Origin: Rhodospirillaceae bacterium
GTDB lineage: Bacteria > Pseudomonadota > Alphaproteobacteria > Rhodospirillales > Casp-alpha2
Assembly: GCA_018665815.1 (NCBI GenBank)
Contig: JABJBP010000151.1
Coordinates: 1-32,233 of the forward strand
Reading direction: 5' to 3'
Length of the DNA stretch: 32,233 nucleotides
This document shows positions 25,308 to 32,233 of the stretch, one piece after another. A model generated the notes under the pieces. That model was not told the origin of the DNA. It was given only the letters and a program-made list of their open reading frames with translations, and searched no databases. Made by a program: the position numbers and the translations under genes. How positions within the stretch are numbered: position 1 is the stretch's first letter; each line of letters opens with the position of its first letter.

Positions 25308-26468
25308 CTACACCGGGTTCCGTTCGACCAATTGCTTGGCGATGATCAGGCGTTGCAGCTCATTGGTGCCTTCGCCAATCGCCAATAGCGGCGCGTCGCG
25401 GTAATAGCGCTCAATGTTGTATTCCGGCGAATAGCCATACGCCCCGTGCAGGCGCATGGCCTCAAGGGAATTTTCGACGGCTGCTTCCGTCGCCGCCAGT
25501 TTCGCCATGCCGGCTTCCATGTCACAGCGTTCGCCTCGGTCATAGGCCGCCGCCGCCTGTTCGGTCAAAAGTCGGGCCGCCTCGACCTTGGTCGCCATAT
25601 CGGCCAACTTGATCTGGATGGTCTGGTGTTCGCAGATGGGTTTGCCGAAGGTTTTGCGGGTTTGCGCATAGGCGACCGATTCTTCCAAACACGCCCGGGC
25701 AACCCCGACACCGCGTGAGGCCACATTGATCCGGCCCAACTCCAGGCCGGCCAAAATATGATTGAGCCCCTTGCCTTCCTCCGGCCCGATCAAATTGGCG
25801 ACCGGCACTCGGACGGCATCGAATTGGACCTCGCCCGTATCGACGCCTTTGTAACCTAGCTTCTTCAGCTTACTGGCCTTGTAGCCCATATCCTTTTCGA
25901 CCAACAAAAGGCTCATACCTTTGTGGCGCGGGCCTTCGGCTTCCTGGTCGGTCTTCGCCAACACCGCCAACACATTGCCTTTGACGGCATTCGTGCACCA
26001 CATCTTGGTACCGTTGATGACGTAGGCGTTGCCCTCAATTTCAGCCTTGGTGCGCACACCCTGCAAATCCGTACCGCAGTCGGGCTCCGTCAACGCGATG
26101 CCGCCCCGCATCTCGCCACTGGCGAACTTCGGCAAATAATTCTGTTTCATCTCCTCGGTGCCGAAACGCTCAACCGAGGCACACATGATCAAGTGTGAAT
26201 TGAAAATGCCGGACACCGACATCCACACCGCCGAGACCCGCTCGACAATTTTAGAATACGTTGCCGCCGGCAGTCCCAATCCACCGTAGTCCGCCGAGAT
26301 CGTCGCCCCGAACAGCCCCATCTCGGCCATCTTGTCGGCGATGTCTTGGGGATATTCATCGTCGGCTTCCAGGGCACGCACGTAAGGCCGCACATCACGT
26401 TCTAGGAACTGGTCAACGGTGTCCAGAATAAGTGTTTCTTCTTCCGATTGGTCAGCGTCGGACGGCAT
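25308..26468 (-). CDS. acyl-CoA dehydrogenase
   Basis: 386 residues from the ATG at 26468, chosen because AAGGA is six bases before it; the ATG at 26474 directly abuts that SD. The family features are complete: GLFGATISADYGGLGLPAAT, ALTEPDCGTDLQGVRTKAE and KMWCTNAVKGNVLAVLAKT (FAD-binding beta domain), RKTFGKPICEHQTIQIKLAD, then HGAYGYSPEYNIERYYRDA. The catalytic Glu lies in AIGEGTNELQ (about residue 366). Such flavoproteins introduce a 2,3-double bond in acyl-CoA. Next to a CoA-transferase and a MaoC hydratase, a branched dicarboxylyl-CoA such as methylsuccinyl- or glutaryl-CoA is a reasonable guess. Nothing in the sequence fixes the chain. Confidence 0.93.
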   Translation of the reverse strand: MPSDADQSEEETLILDTVDQFLERDVRPYVRALEADDEYPQDIADKMAEMGLFGATISADYGGLGLPAATYSKIVERVSAVWMSVSGIFNSHLIMCASVERFGTEEMKQNYLPKFASGEMRGGIALTEPDCGTDLQGVRTKAEIEGNAYVINGTKMWCTNAVKGNVLAVLAKTDQEAEGPRHKGMSLLLVEKDMGYKASKLKKLGYKGVDTGEVQFDAVRVPVANLIGPEEGKGLNHILAGLELGRINVASRGVGVARACLEESVAYAQTRKTFGKPICEHQTIQIKLADMATKVEAARLLTEQAAAAYDRGERCDMEAGMAKLAATEAAVENSLEAMRLHGAYGYSPEYNIERYYRDAPLLAIGEGTNELQRLIIAKQLVERNPV

Positions 26469-26490
26469 GGGCATTCCTTATGTAGCGCAT

Positions 26491-27009
26491 CTAATAATCA
26501 ACTTTGTCATCAACGGCGTGGCCGCGTTTCGGGACCAGCATGGCGCGTTCGTAGCGCATGACAATGGCACCATCCTGGTTCTTGCCGGTGGTTCGGATGG
26601 TGGCGATGCCTTGCGTCGGGCGCGATTTCGACTCGCGGACATCAAGCACTTCGGATTCCGCATAAAGCGTATCGCCAATGAACACCGGCGCCGGCATCTC
26701 AATCTTTTCCCAGCCCAGGTTGGCAATGGCCTTCTGGCTGGTGTCAGACACACTCATCCCGGCGACGATGGAAAGCGTCAGGCAAGAATTCACCAACGGT
26801 TTTCCAAATTCAGATTTCGCCGCGTATTCGGCATCGAAGTGCACCGGGTGTTGGTTCATGGTCAAAAGCGTGAACCAAGTGTTGTCCGATTCCGTGATCG
26901 TCCGCCCAGGGCGATGTTCGTAAACATCACCAACCTTAAAATCTTCCAGGTAGCGCCCGTAGGATTCGCGATAGCGGTTCGGGCCGACCTCCTTGGCTTC
27001 GGCGACCAC
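26491..27009 (-). CDS. MaoC-family (R)-specific enoyl-CoA hydratase
   Basis: 172 residues from a GTG at 27009, one base beyond the PrpD stop codon. The frame runs further upstream in antisense-like sequence, but the fold begins with YGRYLEDFKVGDVYEHRPGR. The hot-dog domain shows TMNQHPVHFDAEYAAKSEFGKPLVNS, which has the Asp-x4-His/Asn-type hydratase patch, and ends with GIATIRTTGKNQDGAIVMRYERA. AAGGAGG stands within the first codons, but no start codon follows it, so the start is uncertain by some residues. Close-looking relatives are annotated as mesaconyl- or itaconyl-CoA hydratases and generic MaoC dehydratases. Position between PrpD and acyl-CoA dehydrogenase genes fits hydration of an unsaturated dicarboxylyl-CoA. 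Confidence 0.85.
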   Translation of the reverse strand: MVAEAKEVGPNRYRESYGRYLEDFKVGDVYEHRPGRTITESDNTWFTLLTMNQHPVHFDAEYAAKSEFGKPLVNSCLTLSIVAGMSVSDTSQKAIANLGWEKIEMPAPVFIGDTLYAESEVLDVRESKSRPTQGIATIRTTGKNQDGAIVMRYERAMLVPKRGHAVDDKVDY

Positions 27010-27010
27010 C

Positions 27011-28396
27011 TCAGGCGTTTCCGGGCTGACAGAGCGCGAAGACGTCGCCGACGTTGTTGGCGGTTTCCAACGACAGCAAAGCGTCGGCCAAACGGTCCCG
27101 CCGGGCGTCGTCCAGGTACGGCGCGCAGAGGCCATCGAACTTCGCCCGGAACTCCGTCGCGCTCATGAAGTTATCGGGCTCGCCTTTCGGTACTTCGACA
27201 AAGGTTTCAAACTCGCCGGAACTGGTTTTAATTTTCACCGAGCCCGACATGTTGGCTGGAAACGCCGCTTCGGCCTGATCATCGGGTACCGTCTTGATCT
27301 TCCGGCAGAGCGCCAGGGTTTCATCATCGCTGATATGCTTGGCGTAATCGTCCCAGCCCATTTGACCTTCACGCATGACGACGGCCGCGCAGAACGGCAT
27401 GGAGAATTGTCCGTCGACAATGCATTCGGGATTGATTTTCGCCTCCAAGGGTTCGCCGATAATCTTGCGGCCCATTTCCGGCAGGCCGATCTCAATGGCC
27501 TCCACATCATCCGGTTTGATATCGTGCACTTCGCTCAAGGCCACCAAGCCATCCATGGCGGCATGGCTGTAGCGGCATGACGGATAGGGCTTCACCGCCA
27601 GACGCAAAGTTTCCCAATGGCTACCCAAACGGTCGGTGGCTTTGGCCTCATCTGAATTCGGTGCATAGCCCTGCAGAAAACCCCATTGGCCTTCAAAGGC
27701 CGCGTCGGGGCCCTTAAAGCCTTCGGCGGCCATGGTCGCGCAAATCAAACCGTTCGATGCGGCTTGGCCAACGTGCGAGCGTTTTGTCCATGAGCCATCG
27801 GCCAGGAACTGCATGGATCCCGCCGCCTGGCTAAGTGCGATCCCAAAGGCGCTTTGGATACCGTCGGCGTCCATGCCCAACAGACGCCCCGCTGCGGCTG
27901 CCGCGCCGAAGACACCGCATGTCGCCGTGGGGTGAAAGCCCCGGGCGTAATGGTCTGTGGGGTCGAGGGCCAGGGCCAGTCGGATTTGGATTTCATACCC
28001 GGCGACGCAGGCGGCAATCAGATCCTTGCCCGATGCGCCGGCCATCTCGGCGGCGGCCAGGGCCGCCGGCACGATGGGCGCGGAGGAATGCAGTGACCCG
28101 GCGGCATGGGTGTCATCGAAGTCCAAGGAATGCGCTAGCGTACCGTTGACCATGGCGGCAGCCGATGGCGCGTAGGCCTGCTTGTCCCCTAGCACTGAAC
28201 AATCGCCCGCCGCCAAGCCGAGGCGCTCCATGGCCGAAATCAAACTGGGCGTTGATTCTGCGTCATTGCGCGCTCGGACAATCACGCCGGTGACGTCGAA
28301 AATCAGCATTTTCGTCCGCGTGATAACGTCGTCGGGCAACGTGTCGTATTCGAGATCAGCGGCAAATTCGGCCAGCTGGCGAGTGATTGTGGTCAT
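27011..28396 (-). CDS. MmgE/PrpD family protein (2-methylcitrate dehydratase / cis-aconitate decarboxylase superfamily)
   Basis: 461 residues, usual for the family, with GGGAGAT before the ATG. Motifs of the helical active-site domain are present: GTLAHSLDFDDTHAAGSLHS (residues 85-104, with D92, D94, D95, H97 and H103), GFHPTATCGVFGAAAAAGRL, and KRSHVGQAASNGL. The second domain has KPYPSCRYSHAAMDGLVAL and DGQFSMPFCAAVVM. Known members dehydrate 2-methylcitrate, decarboxylate cis-aconitate to itaconate, or epimerise iminodisuccinate. In this operon a PrpB-like lyase is nearby, but there is no methylcitrate synthase, so the standard 2-methylcitrate cycle is not complete here. Confidence 0.92.
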   Translation of the reverse strand: MTTITRQLAEFAADLEYDTLPDDVITRTKMLIFDVTGVIVRARNDAESTPSLISAMERLGLAAGDCSVLGDKQAYAPSAAAMVNGTLAHSLDFDDTHAAGSLHSSAPIVPAALAAAEMAGASGKDLIAACVAGYEIQIRLALALDPTDHYARGFHPTATCGVFGAAAAAGRLLGMDADGIQSAFGIALSQAAGSMQFLADGSWTKRSHVGQAASNGLICATMAAEGFKGPDAAFEGQWGFLQGYAPNSDEAKATDRLGSHWETLRLAVKPYPSCRYSHAAMDGLVALSEVHDIKPDDVEAIEIGLPEMGRKIIGEPLEAKINPECIVDGQFSMPFCAAVVMREGQMGWDDYAKHISDDETLALCRKIKTVPDDQAEAAFPANMSGSVKIKTSSGEFETFVEVPKGEPDNFMSATEFRAKFDGLCAPYLDDARRDRLADALLSLETANNVGDVFALCQPGNA

Positions 28397-28449
28397 GGCT
28401 ATATCTCCCTACAGATCGGCCCGGTCATGAAGCCGATAGCGATAATAAA

Positions 28450-28471
28450 CTCAGCACGAAGCGAAGCTGAG
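28450..28471 (-). repeat. stem-loop between the lyase and PrpD genes
   Basis: CTCAGC and GCTGAG (28450-28455 and 28466-28471) are six exact pairs with a ten-base loop. On the transcribed minus strand TTTATTAT follows, so it may be a weak or processed terminator inside the operon. The surrounding 89-base gap is the longest in the operon. Confidence 0.35.
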
Positions 28472-28485
28472 GGCAATACACGCCC

Positions 28486-29379
28486 CTACTCCGCCGCTTC
28501 CTCAATTGCCTCAAACGCGTATTCCTCTTCGGCATCGTAGTAGTCGGGGAAACCGACGATGTCCTGGAGTTCCGGGAAGGTCGCCTTGCCGTCCTCGCCG
28601 ACCTCGCCGCGGGCCAGGCGGGCCAACTCGGTTTCAATGCCGCGAATGGAGGCAAGCATCAGAGCGGCGGGCCATATGGCAATCTTGTAGCCCAAGGCTT
28701 CCAGTTCGGCGGGGGGCAGAAATGGTGTATCTCCCTGTTCGACCATGTTGGCCATCTTCGGGCCATCGACCTCATCGCAATAGCGCTTCATTTCTTCGGT
28801 GGAGCGCGGTGCTTCCAGGAAGGTGATATCGACGCCGATACGGCGAAACTCATTGCAGCGCTCGATGGCTTCTTCCATGCCGTCCGTTGCGTTAGCATCG
28901 GTCCGCGCCATCACCAGAATATCGCCGCCGGCGTCGCGTAGTTCGTTACGGGCATCAATTGCGGCGCGGATACGTGTGTAGGCTTCGGCCCGGCTGACGA
29001 TCTGTTTGCCCCGCGTGTGGCCGCAGCGTTTCGGCGCCAGTTGGTCTTCCAGCATGATACAGGCGAAGCCCGCCTGTGCGAAGCCCTTCACTGTGCGCTT
29101 GATATTGACCGCATTCCCCCAACCCGTGTCGCCATCACCGATGACAGGAAAGTCGACCGCGTCACAAAGATTGCGGCCCTGGTCGAGCATCTCGGTATAG
29201 GAGATCAACCCCGTATCCGGCATGCCGATACGCGCGCCCGAAACCATGAAGCCGCTCATGAATGCCGCCTTGAAACCGGCGCGTTCCACGAGGCGGGTTG
29301 AGATAGCGTCATAAACGCCGGGCATGGGAATGATTCCGGGGGCGTCCAGCAATTGTTGCAGTTTCTGGGCTTGGTTCAT
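28486..29379 (-). CDS. isocitrate lyase/PEP mutase superfamily carbon-carbon lyase
   Basis: 297 residues with AGGAG seven bases before the ATG. PMPGVYDAISTRLVERAGFK, the metal-binding GDGDTGWG (D82, D84) and the catalytic-loop motif LAPKRCGH (K117-R118-C119-G120-H121) identify the lyase branch. The Cys acts as general acid/base in isocitrate, methylisocitrate and dimethylmalate lyases, and is missing in PEP mutases. VMARTDANATDGMEEAIER and MANMVEQGDTPFL are further conserved parts. It would split a substituted malate or citrate-like acid into pyruvate or glyoxylate plus a second acid. The fit is loose enough that oxaloacetate decarboxylase-like activity is possible. It is the third gene of the operon, and a second family member is encoded at 31256-32197. 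Confidence 0.88.
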   Translation of the reverse strand: MNQAQKLQQLLDAPGIIPMPGVYDAISTRLVERAGFKAAFMSGFMVSGARIGMPDTGLISYTEMLDQGRNLCDAVDFPVIGDGDTGWGNAVNIKRTVKGFAQAGFACIMLEDQLAPKRCGHTRGKQIVSRAEAYTRIRAAIDARNELRDAGGDILVMARTDANATDGMEEAIERCNEFRRIGVDITFLEAPRSTEEMKRYCDEVDGPKMANMVEQGDTPFLPPAELEALGYKIAIWPAALMLASIRGIETELARLARGEVGEDGKATFPELQDIVGFPDYYDAEEEYAFEAIEEAAE

Positions 29380-29399
29380 GTTTCGACTCCTAAAATTGT

Positions 29400-30182
29400 T
29401 TAGCGGCCATTGAAGACCGGTTTTTCCTTCGCCAGGAAGGCCCGAAAGCCCTCGGCGTAATCTTCTGAATCACAAGGCGTATAACTCTCGGCAATTTCTT
29501 CGGCTGTCAGCGGCGCCGGGTTGGTGGTCAGCCGATTGACGAATTTCTTGGTATATCGGTTCGACAGCGGCGCCGCGTTGGCGATGGCCGCGACAAGTTT
29601 CTCCACCTCGGCGGTGAAAGCATCATCATCAAAGACCTGTGATACCAATCCCATCCGAAGCGCCTCTTCGGCATTGATGATCCGCCCTGTCAGCAGCAAA
29701 TCAAGGATTGCAGCACGCCCGGCAATGCGCAACACGGCTTCCAGTTCCGGATAGGCAAACGGATGGCCGATGCGGTTGATGGGCACGCCGAAGCGCGCCG
29801 AGGTGTTCGCGACCCGGATATCACAGCAACTGGCGATCTCTAATCCGCCCCCGGTGCACGCGCCTTGGATCATAGCAACCGTCGGATGAGGACAATGGCT
29901 GAGCGTATTCAGCGCCATGGAAGTGGCTTCAGTGTATTTCGCCGCCTGTTTGGCGTTGGCCCGGACGTCGGGAAATTCAGAAATATCGGCACCGGCGGCG
30001 AAGGCCCTGTCGCCGGCGCCACGAATGACGATGCACCGGACCGTCTCATCCAGTGCCAGCGGCGCGATCACGTACGTCAATCGCGACCAGGCGGCCAGCG
30101 GCAAAGCATTGCGCTTTTCCGGGTTATTCAGGGTGATGGTGACGACATCACCATCGCGCTCGCTCAGGATTAAATCAGACAT
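29400..30182 (-). CDS. enoyl-CoA hydratase/isomerase (crotonase) family protein
   Basis: 260 residues from ATG 30182, giving the common MSDLILSERDG start. GGAG lies 12 bases before it, rather far, and an ATG at 30200 inside the preceding gene is the alternative. Crotonase motifs are NNPEKRNALP, AFAAGADISEF (60-70) and GACTGGGLEIASCCD (107-121). One hydratase glutamate is kept (E115 in GGGLEIA). The second is replaced: the QPEI position reads VPIN (I135). That points to isomerase or another thioester chemistry rather than classical hydration. The C-terminus SEDYAEGFRAFLAKEKPVFN is very like that of the crotonase at 11451-12245. It lies next to the hydroxyacid dehydrogenase with a small gap or overlap, depending on the start. 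Confidence 0.88.
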   Translation of the reverse strand: MSDLILSERDGDVVTITLNNPEKRNALPLAAWSRLTYVIAPLALDETVRCIVIRGAGDRAFAAGADISEFPDVRANAKQAAKYTEATSMALNTLSHCPHPTVAMIQGACTGGGLEIASCCDIRVANTSARFGVPINRIGHPFAYPELEAVLRIAGRAAILDLLLTGRIINAEEALRMGLVSQVFDDDAFTAEVEKLVAAIANAAPLSNRYTKKFVNRLTTNPAPLTAEEIAESYTPCDSEDYAEGFRAFLAKEKPVFNGR

Positions 30183-30189
30183 AGCCGCG

Positions 30190-31146
30190 TCATTCTCCAT
30201 TCAACAGGCGCACCGGCGCACCATCCAGCCAGGCCCGAACGTTTTCCACGGCCTGACCGTATACCTTGTCGTACAATTCGCTGATCACATAGCCTGTGTG
30301 GCCGGTCAGCACGGCGTTGTCGAACCCACGCAATGCGTGATCTGCGGGTAAGGGCTCGACATCATAAACGTCGATGCCTGCCCCGGCGATGCGCTGCAAT
30401 TCCAGGGCCTCAATGAGCGCCGTTTCATCGACAATCGGCCCACGCGATGTATTGACCAAAAATGCCGACGGTTTCATCTGCGCAAATTCCGTAGCCCCCA
30501 CCAGCCCCGTCGAGCGTTCGCTCAAGATCATATGGACGGTGATCACGTCAGCAGTTGAGAACAGCTCTTCCTTGGTCACTCGGCGCACGCCAACTTCCGT
30601 GCAGCGCTCATCCGTCAGGTTCTGGCTCCAGGCGATCACATCCATACCAAACGCCAGACCGACCTTCGCCGCCTGGGCACCCAGTTTGCCCAAGCCCACA
30701 ACGCCTAACGTCTTACCATTCAAACCGACGCCGAAACCTTCTTGCCAACCGCCGGCCTTCATGGCGCGGTCTTCCTTGGGGATCTCCTTGACCAAAGCCA
30801 GGATCAGCGCCCAGGCATGTTCAAAGGCCGGATAGCCCAGCATGTCCGTGCCGCAGACATCGACGTCCTGAGCGCGTGCGGCATCCATGTCGATGGCCAG
30901 ATTGCGCATACCGGTGGTCACCAGTAGTTCCAAGTTCGCCAACAGTTCGATCTGGCTCGCCGGGAACCGAGTCCGTTCGCGCATGGCGATCAAGACGTTG
31001 AAGGGCGCCAGCGTATTGGCGATCTCAACTTCGTCATGGCCCAAGAATTCATTGAACACGGTGACATCAGCGCCCGGGATACTGTCCCAGTCGGCAGCAC
31101 CTAGGGCCTTGTTCTGGTAGTCGTCGAGGATGGCGATACGCGTCAT
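30190..31146 (-). CDS. D-2-hydroxyacid dehydrogenase
   Basis: 318 residues with GAGGGAA five bases before the ATG. The NAD-binding motif GLGKLG is at 151-156. The catalytic trio is complete: R235 in VNTSRGPIVD, E264 in IDVYDVEPLP and H283 in VLTGHTGYV. AFEHAWALILALVKEIPKED is the usual inter-domain helix. It reduces a 2-keto acid to the (R)-2-hydroxy acid or the reverse, using NAD(H). Members serve glycerate, lactate, phosphoglycerate and other acids, and the substrate is unknown here. It is the first gene of the minus-strand operon, and its promoter faces a divergent PrpB-like gene across 109 bases that contain an inverted repeat. Confidence 0.92.
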   Translation of the reverse strand: MTRIAILDDYQNKALGAADWDSIPGADVTVFNEFLGHDEVEIANTLAPFNVLIAMRERTRFPASQIELLANLELLVTTGMRNLAIDMDAARAQDVDVCGTDMLGYPAFEHAWALILALVKEIPKEDRAMKAGGWQEGFGVGLNGKTLGVVGLGKLGAQAAKVGLAFGMDVIAWSQNLTDERCTEVGVRRVTKEELFSTADVITVHMILSERSTGLVGATEFAQMKPSAFLVNTSRGPIVDETALIEALELQRIAGAGIDVYDVEPLPADHALRGFDNAVLTGHTGYVISELYDKVYGQAVENVRAWLDGAPVRLLNGE

Positions 31147-31156
31147 GAATTTCCCT

Positions 31157-31194
31157 CATTCGTCCATCATTGATCAAAACTCGATCAACGAATG
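31157..31194. promoter_or_regulatory. candidate operator between divergent operons (nested inverted repeats)
   Basis: TTGATC (31170-31175) and GATCAA (31183-31188) are exact inverted repeats seven bases apart. An outer pair, CATTCGT (31157-31163) and ACGAATG (31188-31194), extends the same dyad on both sides. The site is central in the 109-base region between the hydroxyacid dehydrogenase and PrpB-like starts, so one regulator could control both directions. No regulator gene is adjacent. Confidence 0.5.
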
Positions 31195-31255
31195 GCATTG
31201 CGTTAGGATGCCCGAAATTCAACACTCAGCCGTTCGGAACCGAGGGAGAATACCG

Positions 31256-32197
31256 ATGACATGGCTCGAAGGCAAAACCCGCAACCCGAAGCGCCCGGGC
31301 GCCCGGCTCCGTGAACTTCTCGACCGCCCGGAAATTTTAGGCGTCCCCGGTGCGCACAATGCGCTGGCCGGCCTGCTGGCCAAGGAACAGGGCTTTGAAT
31401 GCCTCTACGTTTCAGGCGGCGGCGTCACCCTGACCCTGGGCCTGCCGGACTTAGGCATTATGGGGCTTGATGAATTGTCGTTCATCACCCGGATGCTCAG
31501 CCGCGCCACGGATCTGCCGCTGATCGTCGATGGCGACGTCGGCTATGGGGGGACCTTGAACGCCATGCGCACCGTCCAGGAACTGGAAATGGCCGGCGCT
31601 GCGGCGGTCCACATCGAAGACCAAATGCTACCGAAGAAATGCGGACATCTAAACGACAAACGCCTGGTGCCGGCCTCGGAAGCCGCGGCAAAAATCGCGG
31701 CGGCGAAAAAATCCTCATCCGATCTGGTGATTATCGCACGCACCGATGCCGCCGGTGTTGAAGGCCTGGAAGGTGCCATTGAGCGCTCAAAGATCTACAA
31801 GGACGCCGGCGCCGACGTGGTGTTCCCCGATGGACTGCCCACGGAAGACGACTTCCGCCGTTATGCCGATGAATTACCGGGTTGGAAGATGGCCAACATG
31901 ACCGAGTTCGGCCGCAGCCCGCATTTCACGGCCGAAGAGTTCCAATCCATGGGCTATGACATCGTCATCTGGCCGGCAACGTCGGCACGGGTCGAAGGTT
32001 ACGCGTGTCGCGATCTGTACACGCATATCAAGGATACCGGCGGCACCGCGGGCTTCGAAGACCGAATGATGACCCGCGTCGAATTGTATAAAGCCATCGG
32101 TTATCACGATTTCGAGAGCCTGGACGAAAGCGTCGCGGCGTCGGTCGTGCCGGAACACACAGGGGATGACACAACCGCCCGCCTCGCCGGCGAATGA
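31256..32197 (+). CDS. PrpB-like (methyl)isocitrate lyase / oxaloacetate decarboxylase family protein
   Basis: 313 residues from ATG 31256, chosen for GAGGGAGAA just upstream; a longer frame to 31130 has none. The resemblance to E. coli methylisocitrate lyase PrpB is good over the core: LPLIVDGDVGYGGTLNAMRT (metal-binding D92 and D94), GAAAVHIEDQMLPKKCGH with the catalytic K127-K128-C129-G130-H131, IIARTDAAGVEGLEGAIER and ANMTEFGRSPHFTAEE. It ends RVELYKAIGYHDFE, as PrpB does. Methylisocitrate lyase yields succinate and pyruvate, but related enzymes split dimethylmalate or decarboxylate oxaloacetate, and no methylcitrate synthase is present here. It is divergent from the operon at 24118-31146 and shares a putative operator with it. 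Confidence 0.9.
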   Translation: MTWLEGKTRNPKRPGARLRELLDRPEILGVPGAHNALAGLLAKEQGFECLYVSGGGVTLTLGLPDLGIMGLDELSFITRMLSRATDLPLIVDGDVGYGGTLNAMRTVQELEMAGAAAVHIEDQMLPKKCGHLNDKRLVPASEAAAKIAAAKKSSSDLVIIARTDAAGVEGLEGAIERSKIYKDAGADVVFPDGLPTEDDFRRYADELPGWKMANMTEFGRSPHFTAEEFQSMGYDIVIWPATSARVEGYACRDLYTHIKDTGGTAGFEDRMMTRVELYKAIGYHDFESLDESVAASVVPEHTGDDTTARLAGE

Positions 32198-32233
32198 AGA
32201 ACCACCACGTCCGCGTTTGGCCGGCTGATGAGA

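Noticed and set aside
27011-32197. Classical 2-methylcitrate (propionate) operon
   Set aside because: PrpD-like and PrpB-like genes are present, but no methylcitrate synthase or PrpR is. The CoA-transferase, acyl-CoA dehydrogenase and MaoC genes do not belong to that operon.

Overview
The window looks like chromosomal DNA of a free-living alphaproteobacterium, probably Rhodospirillales-like. This is inferred from moderately high GC, densely packed CoA and dehydrogenase genes, a CheY-like receiver joined to a helical C-terminal domain, and the serine-glyoxylate aminotransferase. It is an inference from protein style only, because there is no rRNA or tRNA in the window. I saw no transposase, phage gene, CRISPR array or attachment site.

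Layout. (1) 1-4852: the 5' end of a D-2-hydroxyacid dehydrogenase (minus); a gene-poor gap that holds a complete small transcription unit (promoter, SD, 35-codon Arg-rich ORF, terminator) at 305-539; a MarR-type regulator (minus) divergent from a 1214-residue single-chain 5-oxoprolinase. (2) 5058-7654: a TolC-family outer-membrane factor broken by one in-frame TAA, a small protein resembling the N-terminal module of type I-secreted repeat proteins, and an OmpR-type response regulator without a partner kinase. (3) 7669-10066: a likely minus-strand small RNA with a strong terminator, then a GST, an arylformamidase-like hydrolase and an HCCA-isomerase-like protein in one run. (4) 10063-17248: an MFS carrier (minus); a plus-strand group of crotonase, DUF1932 dehydrogenase and GT4 glycosyltransferase; and a minus-strand pair of serine-glyoxylate aminotransferase and an isocitrate/isopropylmalate-type dehydrogenase. 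(5) 17274-20608: a marR-emrA-emrB efflux operon with a clear promoter and a perfect 16-bp palindrome at the expected transcription start. (6) 20641-24026: arsD-arsA without any arsenite pump or arsR, downstream of a receiver-domain protein interrupted by an in-frame TAG. (7) 24118-32197: a seven-gene minus-strand catabolic operon (D-2-hydroxyacid dehydrogenase, crotonase, isocitrate-lyase/PEP-mutase-family lyase, MmgE/PrpD, MaoC hydratase, acyl-CoA dehydrogenase, CaiB/BaiF CoA-transferase) divergent from a second, PrpB-like lyase, with an inverted repeat between them.

How the parts may work together. Region 7 has the enzymes expected for activating a branched dicarboxylic acid with CoA, oxidising and hydrating it, and splitting a hydroxylated di- or tricarboxylate by a PrpB-type lyase. 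The exact substrate cannot be read from sequence, and this is the best candidate for an undescribed pathway. Regions 1 and 3 share a glutathione theme (5-oxoprolinase, GST, GSH-dependent isomerase fold). Regions 5 and 6 are detoxification functions.

Two genes, TolC-like and the receiver protein, each carry a single in-frame stop with otherwise intact reading frames. Both stops could come from a C-to-T change in a Gln codon. Either they are recent pseudogenes or there are base errors in the assembly.
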